Shown in pieces: positions 26,625-35,081 of a stretch of 41,102 nucleotides of DNA (within the stretch, counting starts at the first letter, position 1; every line of letters starts with the position of its first letter). Made by a program: the position numbers and the translations under genes. The notes under the pieces are model-generated. The model worked only from the letters and a program-made list of their open reading frames with translations, was not told the origin of the DNA and searched no databases. The stretch is from Opitutales bacterium (GTDB lineage Bacteria > Verrucomicrobiota > Verrucomicrobiia > Opitutales > Seribacteraceae): assembly GCA_028042835.1 (NCBI GenBank), contig JAOFOL010000018.1, positions 1 to 41,102 of the forward strand, in the 5' to 3' direction.

Positions 26625-27047
26625 ATGTCTACTATTAAATCAATATTTTTTTGTCTAGTACCGCTGCTATTTACTGATTTTGTTTTTGCTGAAATGAAAG
26701 TTCTCCTGCTGGATGGACAAAATAATCACAATTGGAAAGCCACGACTCCAGTAATTGTTGAAGCATTAGAAAGAGATAATCTTTGTAAGGTCAGTGTCTT
26801 TACTTCTCCACCTAAAAAGTCTCCGCAGGATGCGTGGAAGTCGTGGAAGCCGAATTTTCAAGACTATGACGTTACCCTTACCAATTATAATGGGGAAATG
26901 TGGCCTGAAGATGTACAGGAAAAATTAATTAGTTATGTTAAAAGAGGAGGTTCATTTGTGGTGGTTCATGCCGCTAATAATGCATTTTCTAACTGGCTCG
27001 AATATAATACTATGATTGGTCTAGGTGGTTGGGGGGGGGAGGAGTGA
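26625..27047 (+). CDS. ThuA-like protein, N-terminal fragment (frameshifted)
   Basis: The first 140 residues of an exported ThuA-domain protein: a signal peptide at about 1-23, then [33 protein letters not shown] and [17 protein letters not shown], the opening and nucleophile-like regions of the family. The frame ends early at a TGA just after LGGWGGEE, directly following a run of nine G. With one G fewer the frame would read [13 protein letters not shown], which is the expected ThuA sequence, and join the next ORF. Read as one gene (26625-27495) the protein would be about 289 residues, a normal length. It lies eight bases behind the VWA gene. Confidence 0.82.
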   Translation: MSTIKSIFFCLVPLLFTDFVFAEMKVLLLDGQNNHNWKATTPVIVEALERDNLCKVSVFTSPPKKSPQDAWKSWKPNFQDYDVTLTNYNGEMWPEDVQEKLISYVKRGGSFVVVHAANNAFSNWLEYNTMIGLGGWGGEE

Positions 27048-27495
27048 GAAATCTGGCCCTTATCTTTATTTTGATGATAATGGGAAATTAATAAGAGATC
27101 CCCGTCCTGGGCGTGGTGGAAGTCATGGTCCGCAGCATGAATTTGTGGTGAAAGTAAGAAATAAAAAACATCCGATTACCAAAGGTATGCCCTCAACTTG
27201 GCTTCATGCGAAAGATGAACTATATGACTCTCTACGTGGACCTGCTGAAAATGTAAATGTGCTTGCAACTGCCTACAGTGAAAAAAGTAAAAGGCATGAG
27301 CCAATGATCATGACAATTGCATACGGAAAGGGAAGGGTTTTTCATACACCCATGGGACATGCTGATTATTCAATGAAATGCGTTGGATTTCAGGATGTCC
27401 TGAGAAGAGGGACCCAATGGTCTGTTCATGGAGAGGTTAAAATTCCGCTTTCAGAAAACTTTCCGAAAGCAGATAAAATTTCTCAATTACCCTGA
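27025..27495 (+). CDS. ThuA-like protein, C-terminal fragment (frameshifted)
   Basis: The remainder of the ThuA-domain gene in the +1 frame. From about residue 6 it reads [16 protein letters not shown], then [58 protein letters not shown] and [13 protein letters not shown], the conserved second half of PVC ThuA proteins including the [10 protein letters not shown] motif. The ATG at 27025 lies in the shifted frame within the G-rich codons and is unlikely to be a true start. The intact gene would start at 26625. Confidence 0.8.
   Translation: MVGGGRSEKSGPYLYFDDNGKLIRDPRPGRGGSHGPQHEFVVKVRNKKHPITKGMPSTWLHAKDELYDSLRGPAENVNVLATAYSEKSKRHEPMIMTIAYGKGRVFHTPMGHADYSMKCVGFQDVLRRGTQWSVHGEVKIPLSENFPKADKISQLP
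27031..27039 (+). repeat. run of nine G at the ThuA frameshift
   Basis: Nine consecutive G. Removing one restores a single continuous ThuA reading frame with family-like sequence on both sides. Candidates are a sequencing or assembly indel, a true inactivating mutation, or slippage-prone DNA giving on/off switching. Confidence 0.85.
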
Positions 27496-27620
27496 ATGAA
27501 GCAGTCCTAATTCATAAAGTTCAATCAATGAATTTTTGTTCGATTAATAGGAGTTTCTAGTTGCCTAAGTTTTGACTTATTCCTATTGCCAAAAGAGGCA
27601 TTCCATACATAGCTGAACTG

Positions 27621-29153
27621 ATGAATACAATTGGATTAGATATAGGAACATCTTCTGTAAAAGCCCTATTGGTTTCTCCTGCAGGAGAAGTTTTGAAAGC
27701 CAGTTCTCCAGAATATCCGTTTCAAACTCCTCAACCTCTTTGGGCAGAAACTGATCCCAGTGTTTGGTGGGAGGCAACGCAGAAAGCTATTCGTTCACTT
27801 CTTGAGAATACAGATCCAAGTAGCATAGGAGGTGTTGGGCTAACTGGCCAAATGCACGGAATGGTTGCACTCAATGCAAGTGGTGATGTTTTACGTCCCT
27901 GTATTATGTGGAATGATCAAAGATCTTTTGCGGAGTGTGAAGAAATGACATCGATTATAGGGAAAGATGAAATTTTAAGAATTACAGGAAATCCGGTACT
28001 GGCTGGGTTTACTGCACCCAAAATACTTTGGATGCAAAAGAATGAACCCGAGCTATTCGCTAAAATTGATAAGATTTTACTACCCAAGGATTATATTCGC
28101 TATAAATTAACCGGGGAGTTTTTTACCGATGTTTCTGATGCATCCGGTATGTCTCTTCTTAATGTAGGTGAACGTAAATGGTCCCATGATATTATCAACG
28201 CTCTGGGGTGGAAAAAAGAATGGTTACCTGAGGTTTCAGAGTCTACTGAAGTTACATCAAAAATTTCTACGATTGCTTCTGGGGCTACCGGTTTGGTTGA
28301 GGGAACCCCAGTTGTTGCTGGAGGTGGCGATTGTGCCGCCCAAGCGGTTGGTAGTTCGATTGTGGAAGAGGGCAAAGTCTCGGTCACTCTTGGCACCAGT
28401 GGGGTAGTATTTGCACAGAGTGATGAGTACCGTGTGGAACCCGAGGGTAAGCTTCATTCTTTTTGCCATGCCGTTCCAGGGAAATGGCACATGATGGGGG
28501 TTATGCTTTCTGCAGCCGGATCATTTCAATGGTTTAAAAATAAATTTGCCGTCGAAGAAAACCGGGTCGAGCAAGAGGGTGGACCTAATGCATATGATAA
28601 TTTAACAGCACAGGCATCTGAGGTTAAGCCTGGAAGCGAAGGGTGTATTTTTCTGCCTTACCTTTCTGGTGAACGAACTCCTCACCCAGATCCGCATGCA
28701 AGGGGAGCATTTATTGGATTGAGTTTAAGGCATGGTCTCGGGCATATGGCTCGATCCGTTTTAGAGGGGGTAAGCTTTGGATTAAACGATTCCCTTTCAC
28801 TAATGAGAGCTTTGGGGATTAATCCTTCGAATATTATTTTAACGGGGGGAGGAACAGAGTCATCTCTCTGGAAGCAGATGCTTTCAGATGTTTTTCAGTC
28901 TAACTGTGCCCTTGTGAATGCCAAAGAAGGAGCTGCATATGGAGCAGCGCTACTTGCATCCGTCGGAATCGGAGTTCAAAAATCTGTTGAAGGTGCGAGT
29001 AGAGAATGGATTCGGGAGACAGAAAATATTACGCCTGGGAATGATGTGATGACTTATGATAAATTTTACTCTCACTATCGAGAGTTATATCCGTCGTTAA
29101 AAAATCATTTTCATTCTATTTCTACTATCTTAGAACAAGGAGTGGAGGAGTAG
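27621..29153 (+). CDS. xylB: xylulokinase
   Basis: A 510-residue FGGY-family carbohydrate kinase. The N-terminal phosphate-binding loop is GLDIGTSSVKA (residues 5-15); GQMHG near 76-80 and RPCIMWNDQRS, with Asp in the DQRS block as the family's catalytic region, are typical of XylB rather than glycerol or ribulose kinases. The C-terminal FGGY block includes LTGGGTESSLWKQML near 409-423 followed by GAAYGAAL. It should phosphorylate D-xylulose to xylulose 5-phosphate for the pentose phosphate pathway. No xylose isomerase or transporter is adjacent. The last codons contain a good ribosome binding site for the next gene, which begins right after the stop. Other ketose substrates cannot be excluded. 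Confidence 0.9.
   Translation: MNTIGLDIGTSSVKALLVSPAGEVLKASSPEYPFQTPQPLWAETDPSVWWEATQKAIRSLLENTDPSSIGGVGLTGQMHGMVALNASGDVLRPCIMWNDQRSFAECEEMTSIIGKDEILRITGNPVLAGFTAPKILWMQKNEPELFAKIDKILLPKDYIRYKLTGEFFTDVSDASGMSLLNVGERKWSHDIINALGWKKEWLPEVSESTEVTSKISTIASGATGLVEGTPVVAGGGDCAAQAVGSSIVEEGKVSVTLGTSGVVFAQSDEYRVEPEGKLHSFCHAVPGKWHMMGVMLSAAGSFQWFKNKFAVEENRVEQEGGPNAYDNLTAQASEVKPGSEGCIFLPYLSGERTPHPDPHARGAFIGLSLRHGLGHMARSVLEGVSFGLNDSLSLMRALGINPSNIILTGGGTESSLWKQMLSDVFQSNCALVNAKEGAAYGAALLASVGIGVQKSVEGASREWIRETENITPGNDVMTYDKFYSHYRELYPSLKNHFHSISTILEQGVEE
29144..29150 (+). promoter_or_regulatory. Shine-Dalgarno inside the end of xylB for the methyltransferase
   Basis: GGAGGAG lies within the last codons of the xylulokinase gene, with GGAGG five bases from the ATG at 29154, which itself follows the TAG stop with no gap. 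It fixes the start of the methyltransferase and indicates translational coupling. It is among the best ribosome binding sites in the window. Confidence 0.7.
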
Positions 29154-29891
29154 ATGTCGGGTAATCTTTATGAGTCAGATAAACTGCTGGGGGAATACCT
29201 ATTATTCCATTATGGCAGGGACGAGGAAATTCTGCCATGGGCAAATGGTCCAGTTGATGCCTTAGGGTTCACTAATAGAACAGTTGAGTCGCTCATGGAA
29301 AAGCAATCTTTTGAGCAAAATTCGAAGGCACTGGATGTGGGTTGTGCAGTAGGTGCTTCAAGCTTTGTTTTAGGGAAATATTTTGGAGAGGTCTTAGGGA
29401 TTGATTATTCGAAAAGCTTTATTGATGCGGCAAGTCTCTTATCTGAGGGTAAAACTTTAGAATATTCCTATCTGGAAGAGGGGAGTTGCTATGCAGATGC
29501 CGAAGCAGTACCGACCACCTCCGAGGGAGAAGTTTCATTTCAGGTGGGCGATGCGACTAACTTGGATGAGAAATTGAGTGGTTTTGATCTAGTTCATGCT
29601 GCCAATCTAATTTGTAGACTGCCAAATCCTGAAACTTTTTTGAACAGGCTGCCTCATTTGGTCAAGCAGGGTGGGTACCTCTTATTGGCAACCCCATTTA
29701 CTTGGCTGGAAGAATTTACTCCCCGGGCAAAGTGGATTGGCGGGGCGGGGGATTCAAAAGATAAACTGAAAGAATTTCTCAGTCCCTGGTTTAGTTTGGA
29801 ATATGAGGAAGATCTCCCATTTTTAATCAGGGAGCATCGGAGAAAGTTTCAATACTCAGTATCCTGGGGAACCCGATGGAGACGAATTTAA
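29154..29891 (+). CDS. putative 4-mercaptohistidine N1-methyltransferase
   Basis: A 245-residue class I SAM-dependent methyltransferase resembling the C-terminal domain of OvoA, the ovothiol enzyme. The family opening YESDKLLGEYLLFHYG is clear. The SAM-binding motif ALDVGCAVGASSF is near residue 60, followed by VLGIDYSKSFIDAA, VGDATNLD and the late LATPFTWLEEFTPRAKWIGG. In ovothiol synthesis this domain methylates the imidazole N of 4- (or 5-) mercaptohistidine after the sulfoxide-synthase half has added sulfur. Here it stands alone; no sulfoxide synthase is seen in the window. It starts directly at the stop of xylulokinase with a good Shine-Dalgarno, so the two are translated together. The substrate is inferred from the family. 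Confidence 0.8.
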   Translation: MSGNLYESDKLLGEYLLFHYGRDEEILPWANGPVDALGFTNRTVESLMEKQSFEQNSKALDVGCAVGASSFVLGKYFGEVLGIDYSKSFIDAASLLSEGKTLEYSYLEEGSCYADAEAVPTTSEGEVSFQVGDATNLDEKLSGFDLVHAANLICRLPNPETFLNRLPHLVKQGGYLLLATPFTWLEEFTPRAKWIGGAGDSKDKLKEFLSPWFSLEYEEDLPFLIREHRRKFQYSVSWGTRWRRI

Positions 29892-29912
29892 ATTTATTAG
29901 ATATTATATGTT

Positions 29913-30215
29913 ATGAATGACATAGATGATTTTATATCTCATGTTGAAAAAGAGGATGCCCCATCAAGTGAGTGGTCGGAATTGATCCAAGCTCTTTGGT
30001 GGGCAAAAAAAGGAAAATGGGAAAAATCACATGACCTAGCCCAGGAAATAGAAAGTGAGGACGGTTCGTGGGTCCATGCCTATTTACATCGTGTGGAGGG
30101 TGATGTAGGAAATGCCGGTTATTGGTACCGGAGAGCAAATAAAGAACCTAAGACGAATGAAGATCTAGATGTGGAGTGGAAGGAATTAGCTCAATATTTT
30201 CTTTTGCATGGTTAA
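29913..30215 (+). CDS. small conserved helical protein of unknown function
   Basis: A 100-residue, acidic, probably all-helical cytoplasmic protein. I remember similar short proteins in other bacteria (pattern: WSELIQALWWAKKGKWEKSHDLAQ, then WVHAYLHRVEGDVGNAGYWYRRA), but no function is attached to them. The WYRRA-type ending and the A-x-W pattern suggest two or three TPR/Sel1-like helical hairpins. It follows the methyltransferase gene after 21 bases and is probably in the same transcript. Confidence 0.75.
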   Translation: MNDIDDFISHVEKEDAPSSEWSELIQALWWAKKGKWEKSHDLAQEIESEDGSWVHAYLHRVEGDVGNAGYWYRRANKEPKTNEDLDVEWKELAQYFLLHG

Positions 30216-30250
30216 TCACCGTAATCATGCTGTTATGTTAAGATTATTTT

Positions 30251-31471
30251 GTGGAACCTGATACTCATCATCCTAGAGAAACCAACTTATCTACTGAAGA
30301 TAGATGGGATTGGGTTACTCCTGTTTTTCTGCTTTGTCTTTGTGTAATGAGCGTTCTTTTTATTCAGTCCGCTCAAGCATACGACGGTGGTAATGAATGG
30401 AAGAGGCAGATAATATGGTGCGTAATAGGTTTTTTCATCTACTTCGGATTTTCTTTATTGGATTATAAGATTTTCTTAAAATATGCCCATATTTTGTATG
30501 GTTTATCAATCTTTTCATTGCTTCTAGTCTTTGGCGGTCCCAAAATCTATGGGGCAAGTCGATGGGTGGATTTAGGTTTTTTTAAAATACAACCATCTGA
30601 AATGGCTAAGTTTGCAACTATAGTAATGGGTGCAAGTGTTCTTTCTAGAGCGAAAATTGGAGACTTAAGGGATTCCTTAAGAGGTATCTTGCGATTATCA
30701 TTGTGCTTCCTTGTTCCTATGTTCTTGATTTTTCTTCAACCTGACTTAGGATCAACTTTGGTACTTCCACCAATTGCCTTCACTCTTTTGTACGTCGCAC
30801 GCATACCTACCAAATTTTTCTTAGCCACAGCAGTATTGTTCGTTGCTTTGCTAGGTTTGTTGGGTCTAGACGTCTATCGTTATTATCAACATAAATCTGA
30901 AAATCTGCGTACTTCTGAGCCGGTGGTGGCTTACGAAGACAACGCGCTCTTACCACTAAAAGACTATCAACGTAAACGAATACTCACTTTCATAGCACCT
31001 GAAATTGTAGACCCGCAAGGGATTGGACCTAACTGGAATAGAATACAGGCTTTAATAGCTGTTTCGACAGGAGGGGTTTCTGGAAAAGGACTAGGAGAAG
31101 GGATGCAGGCAAAACTTGGGTATTTGCCACCAGCAGTCGCACACAATGACTTCATATTTGCAGTTCTTGCAGAGGAATGGGGACTTGTAGGTAGTGCATT
31201 TGCTCTGTTTGCTTACGCAATCGTTATCTTCGGTTGTTTAAAAGTTGCATCAAAATCTGCTGATTTATTTGGACGGTTGCTCGCTGTGAGTATTGCCGTG
31301 CTTATGATGGTTCACTTATTCGTCAATGTGGGCATGACCTTAGGAATTACTCCTATCACGGGTTTGCCTCTACCATTTATGAGTTATGGTGGTTCTTTTA
31401 TTGTTACTTCATTCCTAATGATGGGAGTGGTACAGAGCGTGTATCGACACAGAAAAGAGTTCCTGGTATGA
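30251..31471 (+). CDS. rodA: rod shape-determining protein RodA
   Basis: A 406-residue SEDS-family glycosyltransferase with about ten membrane segments. Family blocks are GASRWVDLGFFKIQPSEMAKF near 98-118, FLQPDLGSTLV (the Asp is the catalytic residue of SEDS proteins), the long periplasmic loop with GGVSGKGLGEGMQAKLGYLPPAVAHNDFIFAVLAEEWG, and ITGLPLPFMSYGGSF near the end. The protein polymerises lipid II into peptidoglycan during side-wall growth together with a class B PBP. The start is a GTG at 30251; no in-frame ATG precedes the first membrane segment. RNase E/G follows after 63 bases, a common neighbour of rod-shape genes. The other mre/mrd genes are not in this orientation here. Confidence 0.93.
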   Translation: MEPDTHHPRETNLSTEDRWDWVTPVFLLCLCVMSVLFIQSAQAYDGGNEWKRQIIWCVIGFFIYFGFSLLDYKIFLKYAHILYGLSIFSLLLVFGGPKIYGASRWVDLGFFKIQPSEMAKFATIVMGASVLSRAKIGDLRDSLRGILRLSLCFLVPMFLIFLQPDLGSTLVLPPIAFTLLYVARIPTKFFLATAVLFVALLGLLGLDVYRYYQHKSENLRTSEPVVAYEDNALLPLKDYQRKRILTFIAPEIVDPQGIGPNWNRIQALIAVSTGGVSGKGLGEGMQAKLGYLPPAVAHNDFIFAVLAEEWGLVGSAFALFAYAIVIFGCLKVASKSADLFGRLLAVSIAVLMMVHLFVNVGMTLGITPITGLPLPFMSYGGSFIVTSFLMMGVVQSVYRHRKEFLV

Positions 31472-31534
31472 TAAATACAGGATCCCCTTTTTTGTTTCGA
31501 GAGTTGAAGTGCAGATTAAACAACTCAAGAAATC

Positions 31535-33307
31535 ATGGCTCGAAAACCAAGACCTCGTAATCGTTCATCACGACGAAATAGAAATCATTCTTCACGGAAG
31601 GAACAAACATCCGAAAAAAATGATTTAAATGCTGCCCCGCAGGAGCCAAAACCTGTGCATATTGATAAAGCTGAGTTAAGGGAGGCTTCTCTTAAAAGAG
31701 CAAAGTCTCGTCCTCTTCGTGAACGAATTTTAGCTTTCTTTCGAGGCGAAAAGAATCAGGACTATAAAGAGCTTATCATTAATACTGAAGCTCTTGAAAG
31801 AAGGGTTGCAAGGATTGAGAATGGGATATTACAGGGTTTTGATGTTGAGCGATTAGATGAAGAACGAATGGTTGGGGCTATCTTCAAGGGCAAAGTGCAA
31901 AACCTTGAACCTGGACTAAAAGCTGCGTTTGTTGATATTGGTCAGGAGAAAAATGCGTTTTTGCATTATTGGGATATGTTACCTGGAGCTAATAACGATC
32001 CATCCATCGAGATTGTAAGAGAGAATAAGAAAAAAGGATCTAAAAATGAGGTTAAATCAGTAAAGGATATTCCCAAAGCTTTTCCAATCGGAGCTGAAAT
32101 AATTGTTCAAATTACTAAGGGGCAAATTGGAAGTAAGGGACCGCGTACAACTACAAACCTTTCGCTTCCCGGGCGATTTCTGGTACTTATGCCCTATGCT
32201 GGCCAATGCGGTATTTCTCGTAAGATAGAAGAAAAACCAGAAAGAAATCGCTTGAAAGGTATAATCTCCAATCTCTCTTTAAGAGAGGGTATGGGGGTTA
32301 TCATAAGAACTGCGGGGCAAAATAAACCGGAACGATTTTTTAATAGAGATTTAAATCTTTTACTTCAACAGTGGGATGAAATAGAAGCTAAGATAAAGTC
32401 TCAAGAATCTCCATGCTTCCTTTATCAGGAGCCAGATTTAATTGGTTTAACAGCAAGAGATTTTTTAACCGATGATGTTGACCGTGTTCAAGTTGATAAG
32501 AAAGAAGATTATGATCGGTTGATCGATACAATTCAACGAATCTCGCCAAAATCAAAATCTAAGGTTTCCCATTTCAATGAGGAGATTCCCATTTTTGAAA
32601 GGTTTAATGTAGAAAGACAAATCGAGCAAACTTTCATGCGTCGGGTACTTTTACCGTCTGGGGGAGAAATCGTGATGGAGGAGACGGAAGCACTTGTGTC
32701 AATCGATGTAAATACAGGCAGCCATAAAGGTAACCGCAAAGACGGAAAAAACTTTATTTTACAAGCAAATATTGAATCAGCGGCTGAAGTGGCCAGGCAG
32801 ATGAGACTGAGAAATCTCGGTGGCCTGGTCATTGTTGACTTCATTGATATGAAAAATAAAGGCGATCAGCGTAAAGTTTTTCAAAAAATGAAAGCTTCGA
32901 TGGCCGACGATAAGGCAAAACATAATATTTTACCGATTTCTCAATTGGGCATCATGCAAATTACAAGGCAGCGCCATGATGAAAGTAATTCGAGTGGAAT
33001 TTATGAGCCGTGCCCTTATTGTGTTGGAAGGGGAATTGTAAAATCACCCCGTTCTATCAGTATTGAAATTCAAAGAAAGCTCTCGAGTATAGTTCGCAAG
33101 TTTCGCTTGGAAGTGGATAGTTCGGAACTTAAGATTAAGGTGTTTCTCCATCCCGGAGTATTGCGTAGGTTACGCGGTCCAGATGCAAAATTATTGGAAA
33201 GAATTGAAAAGAATTATGATGTTCAAGTTAATTTTGAAGGATCAGATTCCTACCATGTGGAAAACTTTAAGTTCGTGGACGAGACTTCAGGAAAGGAAAT
33301 CCGCTGA
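31535..33307 (+). CDS. rng: ribonuclease E/G family protein
   Basis: A 590-residue Rne/Rng ribonuclease. A basic, Arg/Lys-rich N-terminal extension of about 75 residues precedes an S1-type RNA-binding domain (about 100-230; [29 protein letters not shown]). The catalytic domain has the metal-binding Asp pair: Asp391 in [11 protein letters not shown] and Asp435 in VIVDFIDM. The Zn-link motif CPYC (Cys493, Cys496) needed for dimerisation is present. It processes rRNA and mRNA. There is no long C-terminal scaffold, so it is closer to RNase G than to full RNase E, but the N-terminal extension is unusual. Glycerate kinase follows 11 bases later. Confidence 0.93.
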   Translation: MARKPRPRNRSSRRNRNHSSRKEQTSEKNDLNAAPQEPKPVHIDKAELREASLKRAKSRPLRERILAFFRGEKNQDYKELIINTEALERRVARIENGILQGFDVERLDEERMVGAIFKGKVQNLEPGLKAAFVDIGQEKNAFLHYWDMLPGANNDPSIEIVRENKKKGSKNEVKSVKDIPKAFPIGAEIIVQITKGQIGSKGPRTTTNLSLPGRFLVLMPYAGQCGISRKIEEKPERNRLKGIISNLSLREGMGVIIRTAGQNKPERFFNRDLNLLLQQWDEIEAKIKSQESPCFLYQEPDLIGLTARDFLTDDVDRVQVDKKEDYDRLIDTIQRISPKSKSKVSHFNEEIPIFERFNVERQIEQTFMRRVLLPSGGEIVMEETEALVSIDVNTGSHKGNRKDGKNFILQANIESAAEVARQMRLRNLGGLVIVDFIDMKNKGDQRKVFQKMKASMADDKAKHNILPISQLGIMQITRQRHDESNSSGIYEPCPYCVGRGIVKSPRSISIEIQRKLSSIVRKFRLEVDSSELKIKVFLHPGVLRRLRGPDAKLLERIEKNYDVQVNFEGSDSYHVENFKFVDETSGKEIR

Positions 33308-33318
33308 GGCATGGATAA

Positions 33319-34512
33319 ATGAGTAATTTCCTTGTTGCTTTTGATAAGTGCAAGGGTTCACTGTCTTCACATGATCTTTGCAACCTTGCAGAGACGGTTT
33401 TAAAGGGTCGGTTTCCTAATAGTACAATTAGCAAGGTTCCTCTTACTGATGGAGGTGAAGGCTTTGTTCAAATCCTTACTGAGGCAGGCAGAGGAAGTTT
33501 TCATGATCTTCAGGTGATTGACTCCATTGGAAGGGAAAAACTTGTAAACTTCGGAATATGTGACATTCGAAATCTTAATAGTCGAGTTATTGAATATCTT
33601 GACCTGCCGAAGCAGGGTAAAGTAGCGATTGTTGAGATGGCTGTTGCTGCTGGTTTGGCTGATTTACCCACTGAAAAAAGAAATCCCTGGGAAACTTCAA
33701 CCTATGGGGTAGGCCAAATCTTAAAAGAAACCGGGAAGCTTGGGGTAGATGCTGTACTTTTAGGCATCGGAGGTAGTTCTACTAATGATGCGGGGATTGG
33801 AGCACTATCTGCCTTGGGTGCAAACTTTGAGTATGATTCAGAAGAGTCTTTAGATATCCCATATCCATCCACTTGGTCTTCTATCAAAGCAGTTAAGTTT
33901 GATGACTTGGTTGAACTTCCGCCTATAAAAGTCGCTTGTGATGTCGGAAACACATTATTTGGCGAAAATGGTGCAACCAGTTGTTATGGACCACAAAAAG
34001 GGTTATCGTTAGACGAAATTATTCAATTTGAGGAAGAATTAAAAAAGATCCTGACATCTTTTACACCTTACTTCCCTGATGCTCTTGATAAATCAAACAA
34101 GAAAGGTAGCGGTGCGGCTGGGGGAATGGGCTACGGATTATCTCTTGCATATGATGTTAATCTGGTTGAAGGCTTCAATTTGGTCAGCAATTGGTTTGGT
34201 ATCGACAAGCAAATTCAAGAAGCAAATTTTGTTATAACTGGAGAGGGTAGATTTGATAAATCTTCATTATATGGAAAAGGTCCTTTCGAGATTTTACGAC
34301 TTGCAGATGGTTGCAAAACCCCGTCCTTGATTATGGCAGGCTCTGTGGAAGAAGAAGCAGTTACTGCAGTTTTCCGGCAATACCAGTTCTGTGATGTCAT
34401 CGCTTTTGGAAGACCAGATTGGACTCTTGATAAAAACTTATATTTTGCCAAAGAGCAATTTACTGAAACACTTCATAAGTTTGTCTTTCCTGAAATTGAT
34501 GAATGTGTCTAA
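33319..34512 (+). CDS. glxK: glycerate kinase
   Basis: A 397-residue glycerate kinase of the GlxK/GarK family (PF02595). The family opening FDKCKGSLSSHDLC, PLTDGGEGFV near residue 47, GIGGSSTNDAGIGALSALGA near 150, and ITGEGRFDKSSLYGKGPFEI near 307 are all present. The reaction is phosphorylation of D-glycerate by ATP to 2-phosphoglycerate, feeding glycolysis; it can be the end of glyoxylate or aldarate/uronate catabolism. It lies between RNase E/G and a DUF2062 membrane protein with an overlap of about 10 bases to the latter, so the grouping is positional rather than functional. Confidence 0.9.
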   Translation: MSNFLVAFDKCKGSLSSHDLCNLAETVLKGRFPNSTISKVPLTDGGEGFVQILTEAGRGSFHDLQVIDSIGREKLVNFGICDIRNLNSRVIEYLDLPKQGKVAIVEMAVAAGLADLPTEKRNPWETSTYGVGQILKETGKLGVDAVLLGIGGSSTNDAGIGALSALGANFEYDSEESLDIPYPSTWSSIKAVKFDDLVELPPIKVACDVGNTLFGENGATSCYGPQKGLSLDEIIQFEEELKKILTSFTPYFPDALDKSNKKGSGAAGGMGYGLSLAYDVNLVEGFNLVSNWFGIDKQIQEANFVITGEGRFDKSSLYGKGPFEILRLADGCKTPSLIMAGSVEEEAVTAVFRQYQFCDVIAFGRPDWTLDKNLYFAKEQFTETLHKFVFPEIDECV

Positions 34513-35081
34513 ACAAGATGAATCAAGAGATTAGATTTAAGAGAATTCGCCGCCTTAAAAAATGGATGCGACCGCTTCCACGACGTTCAAATATACATCG
34601 TTACCCTATTTTAAAATGGTTTTCAACAACCGCATACAATAGGTCCTACCTTTGGTCCTTTCGTGGGAAAAATATCATGCCTGCTCTTTTTTGGGGAGTA
34701 TGGATAGCGATGCTTCCAATTGTAGGTATTCAAATGCTGGTAGTGTTTGTTTTGGCTTTGATCGTAAGGGCAAATCTTCCTGTGATTATTGCCCTGCAAT
34801 GGATATCAAACCCGCTTAGCATGGGCCCCATTTATTTTGCCGATTACCAAATTGGAATGGTTTTCTTTAAATTATTGGGGATAAATTATGAAGCTAATAA
34901 ACTACTAAGCCCTGATTATGACTGGGGGGATTTTTCCTTTTCAGATTTACAGGCTTTACTCGATACATTTCCGCCTATGTTAGTAGGTGGTTCAATTATT
35001 GGGATTTCATTGGGAGTCGTTTCGGTATTCCTTTACAAGGTGGTTTCTAAAACATACAAAAAAGATAATGCAGATGAATGA
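34503..35081 (+). CDS. DUF2062 membrane protein
   Basis: A 192-residue inner-membrane protein of the DUF2062 family. A basic N-terminus (about residues 8-30, many Arg/Lys) precedes three probable membrane segments: about 60-90 (PALFWGVWIAMLPIVGIQ onward), 93-110 and near the C-terminus (LVGGSIIGISLGVVSVFLY). The signature pattern is RGNPLSMGP-like (SNPLSMGPIYFADYQIG). The ATG at 34503 overlaps the glycerate kinase end; a second ATG at 34518 is an alternative start. DUF2062 proteins are of unknown function, in some bacteria linked to lipid or envelope genes. Its end overlaps the NamZ-like gene. Confidence 0.82.
   Translation: MCLNKMNQEIRFKRIRRLKKWMRPLPRRSNIHRYPILKWFSTTAYNRSYLWSFRGKNIMPALFWGVWIAMLPIVGIQMLVVFVLALIVRANLPVIIALQWISNPLSMGPIYFADYQIGMVFFKLLGINYEANKLLSPDYDWGDFSFSDLQALLDTFPPMLVGGSIIGISLGVVSVFLYKVVSKTYKKDNADE

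Noticed and set aside
34987-35073. Longer N-terminus for the NamZ-like protein
   Set aside because: It would overlap the DUF2062 gene by 95 bases and put a non-hydrophobic stretch before a good signal peptide starting at 35074.
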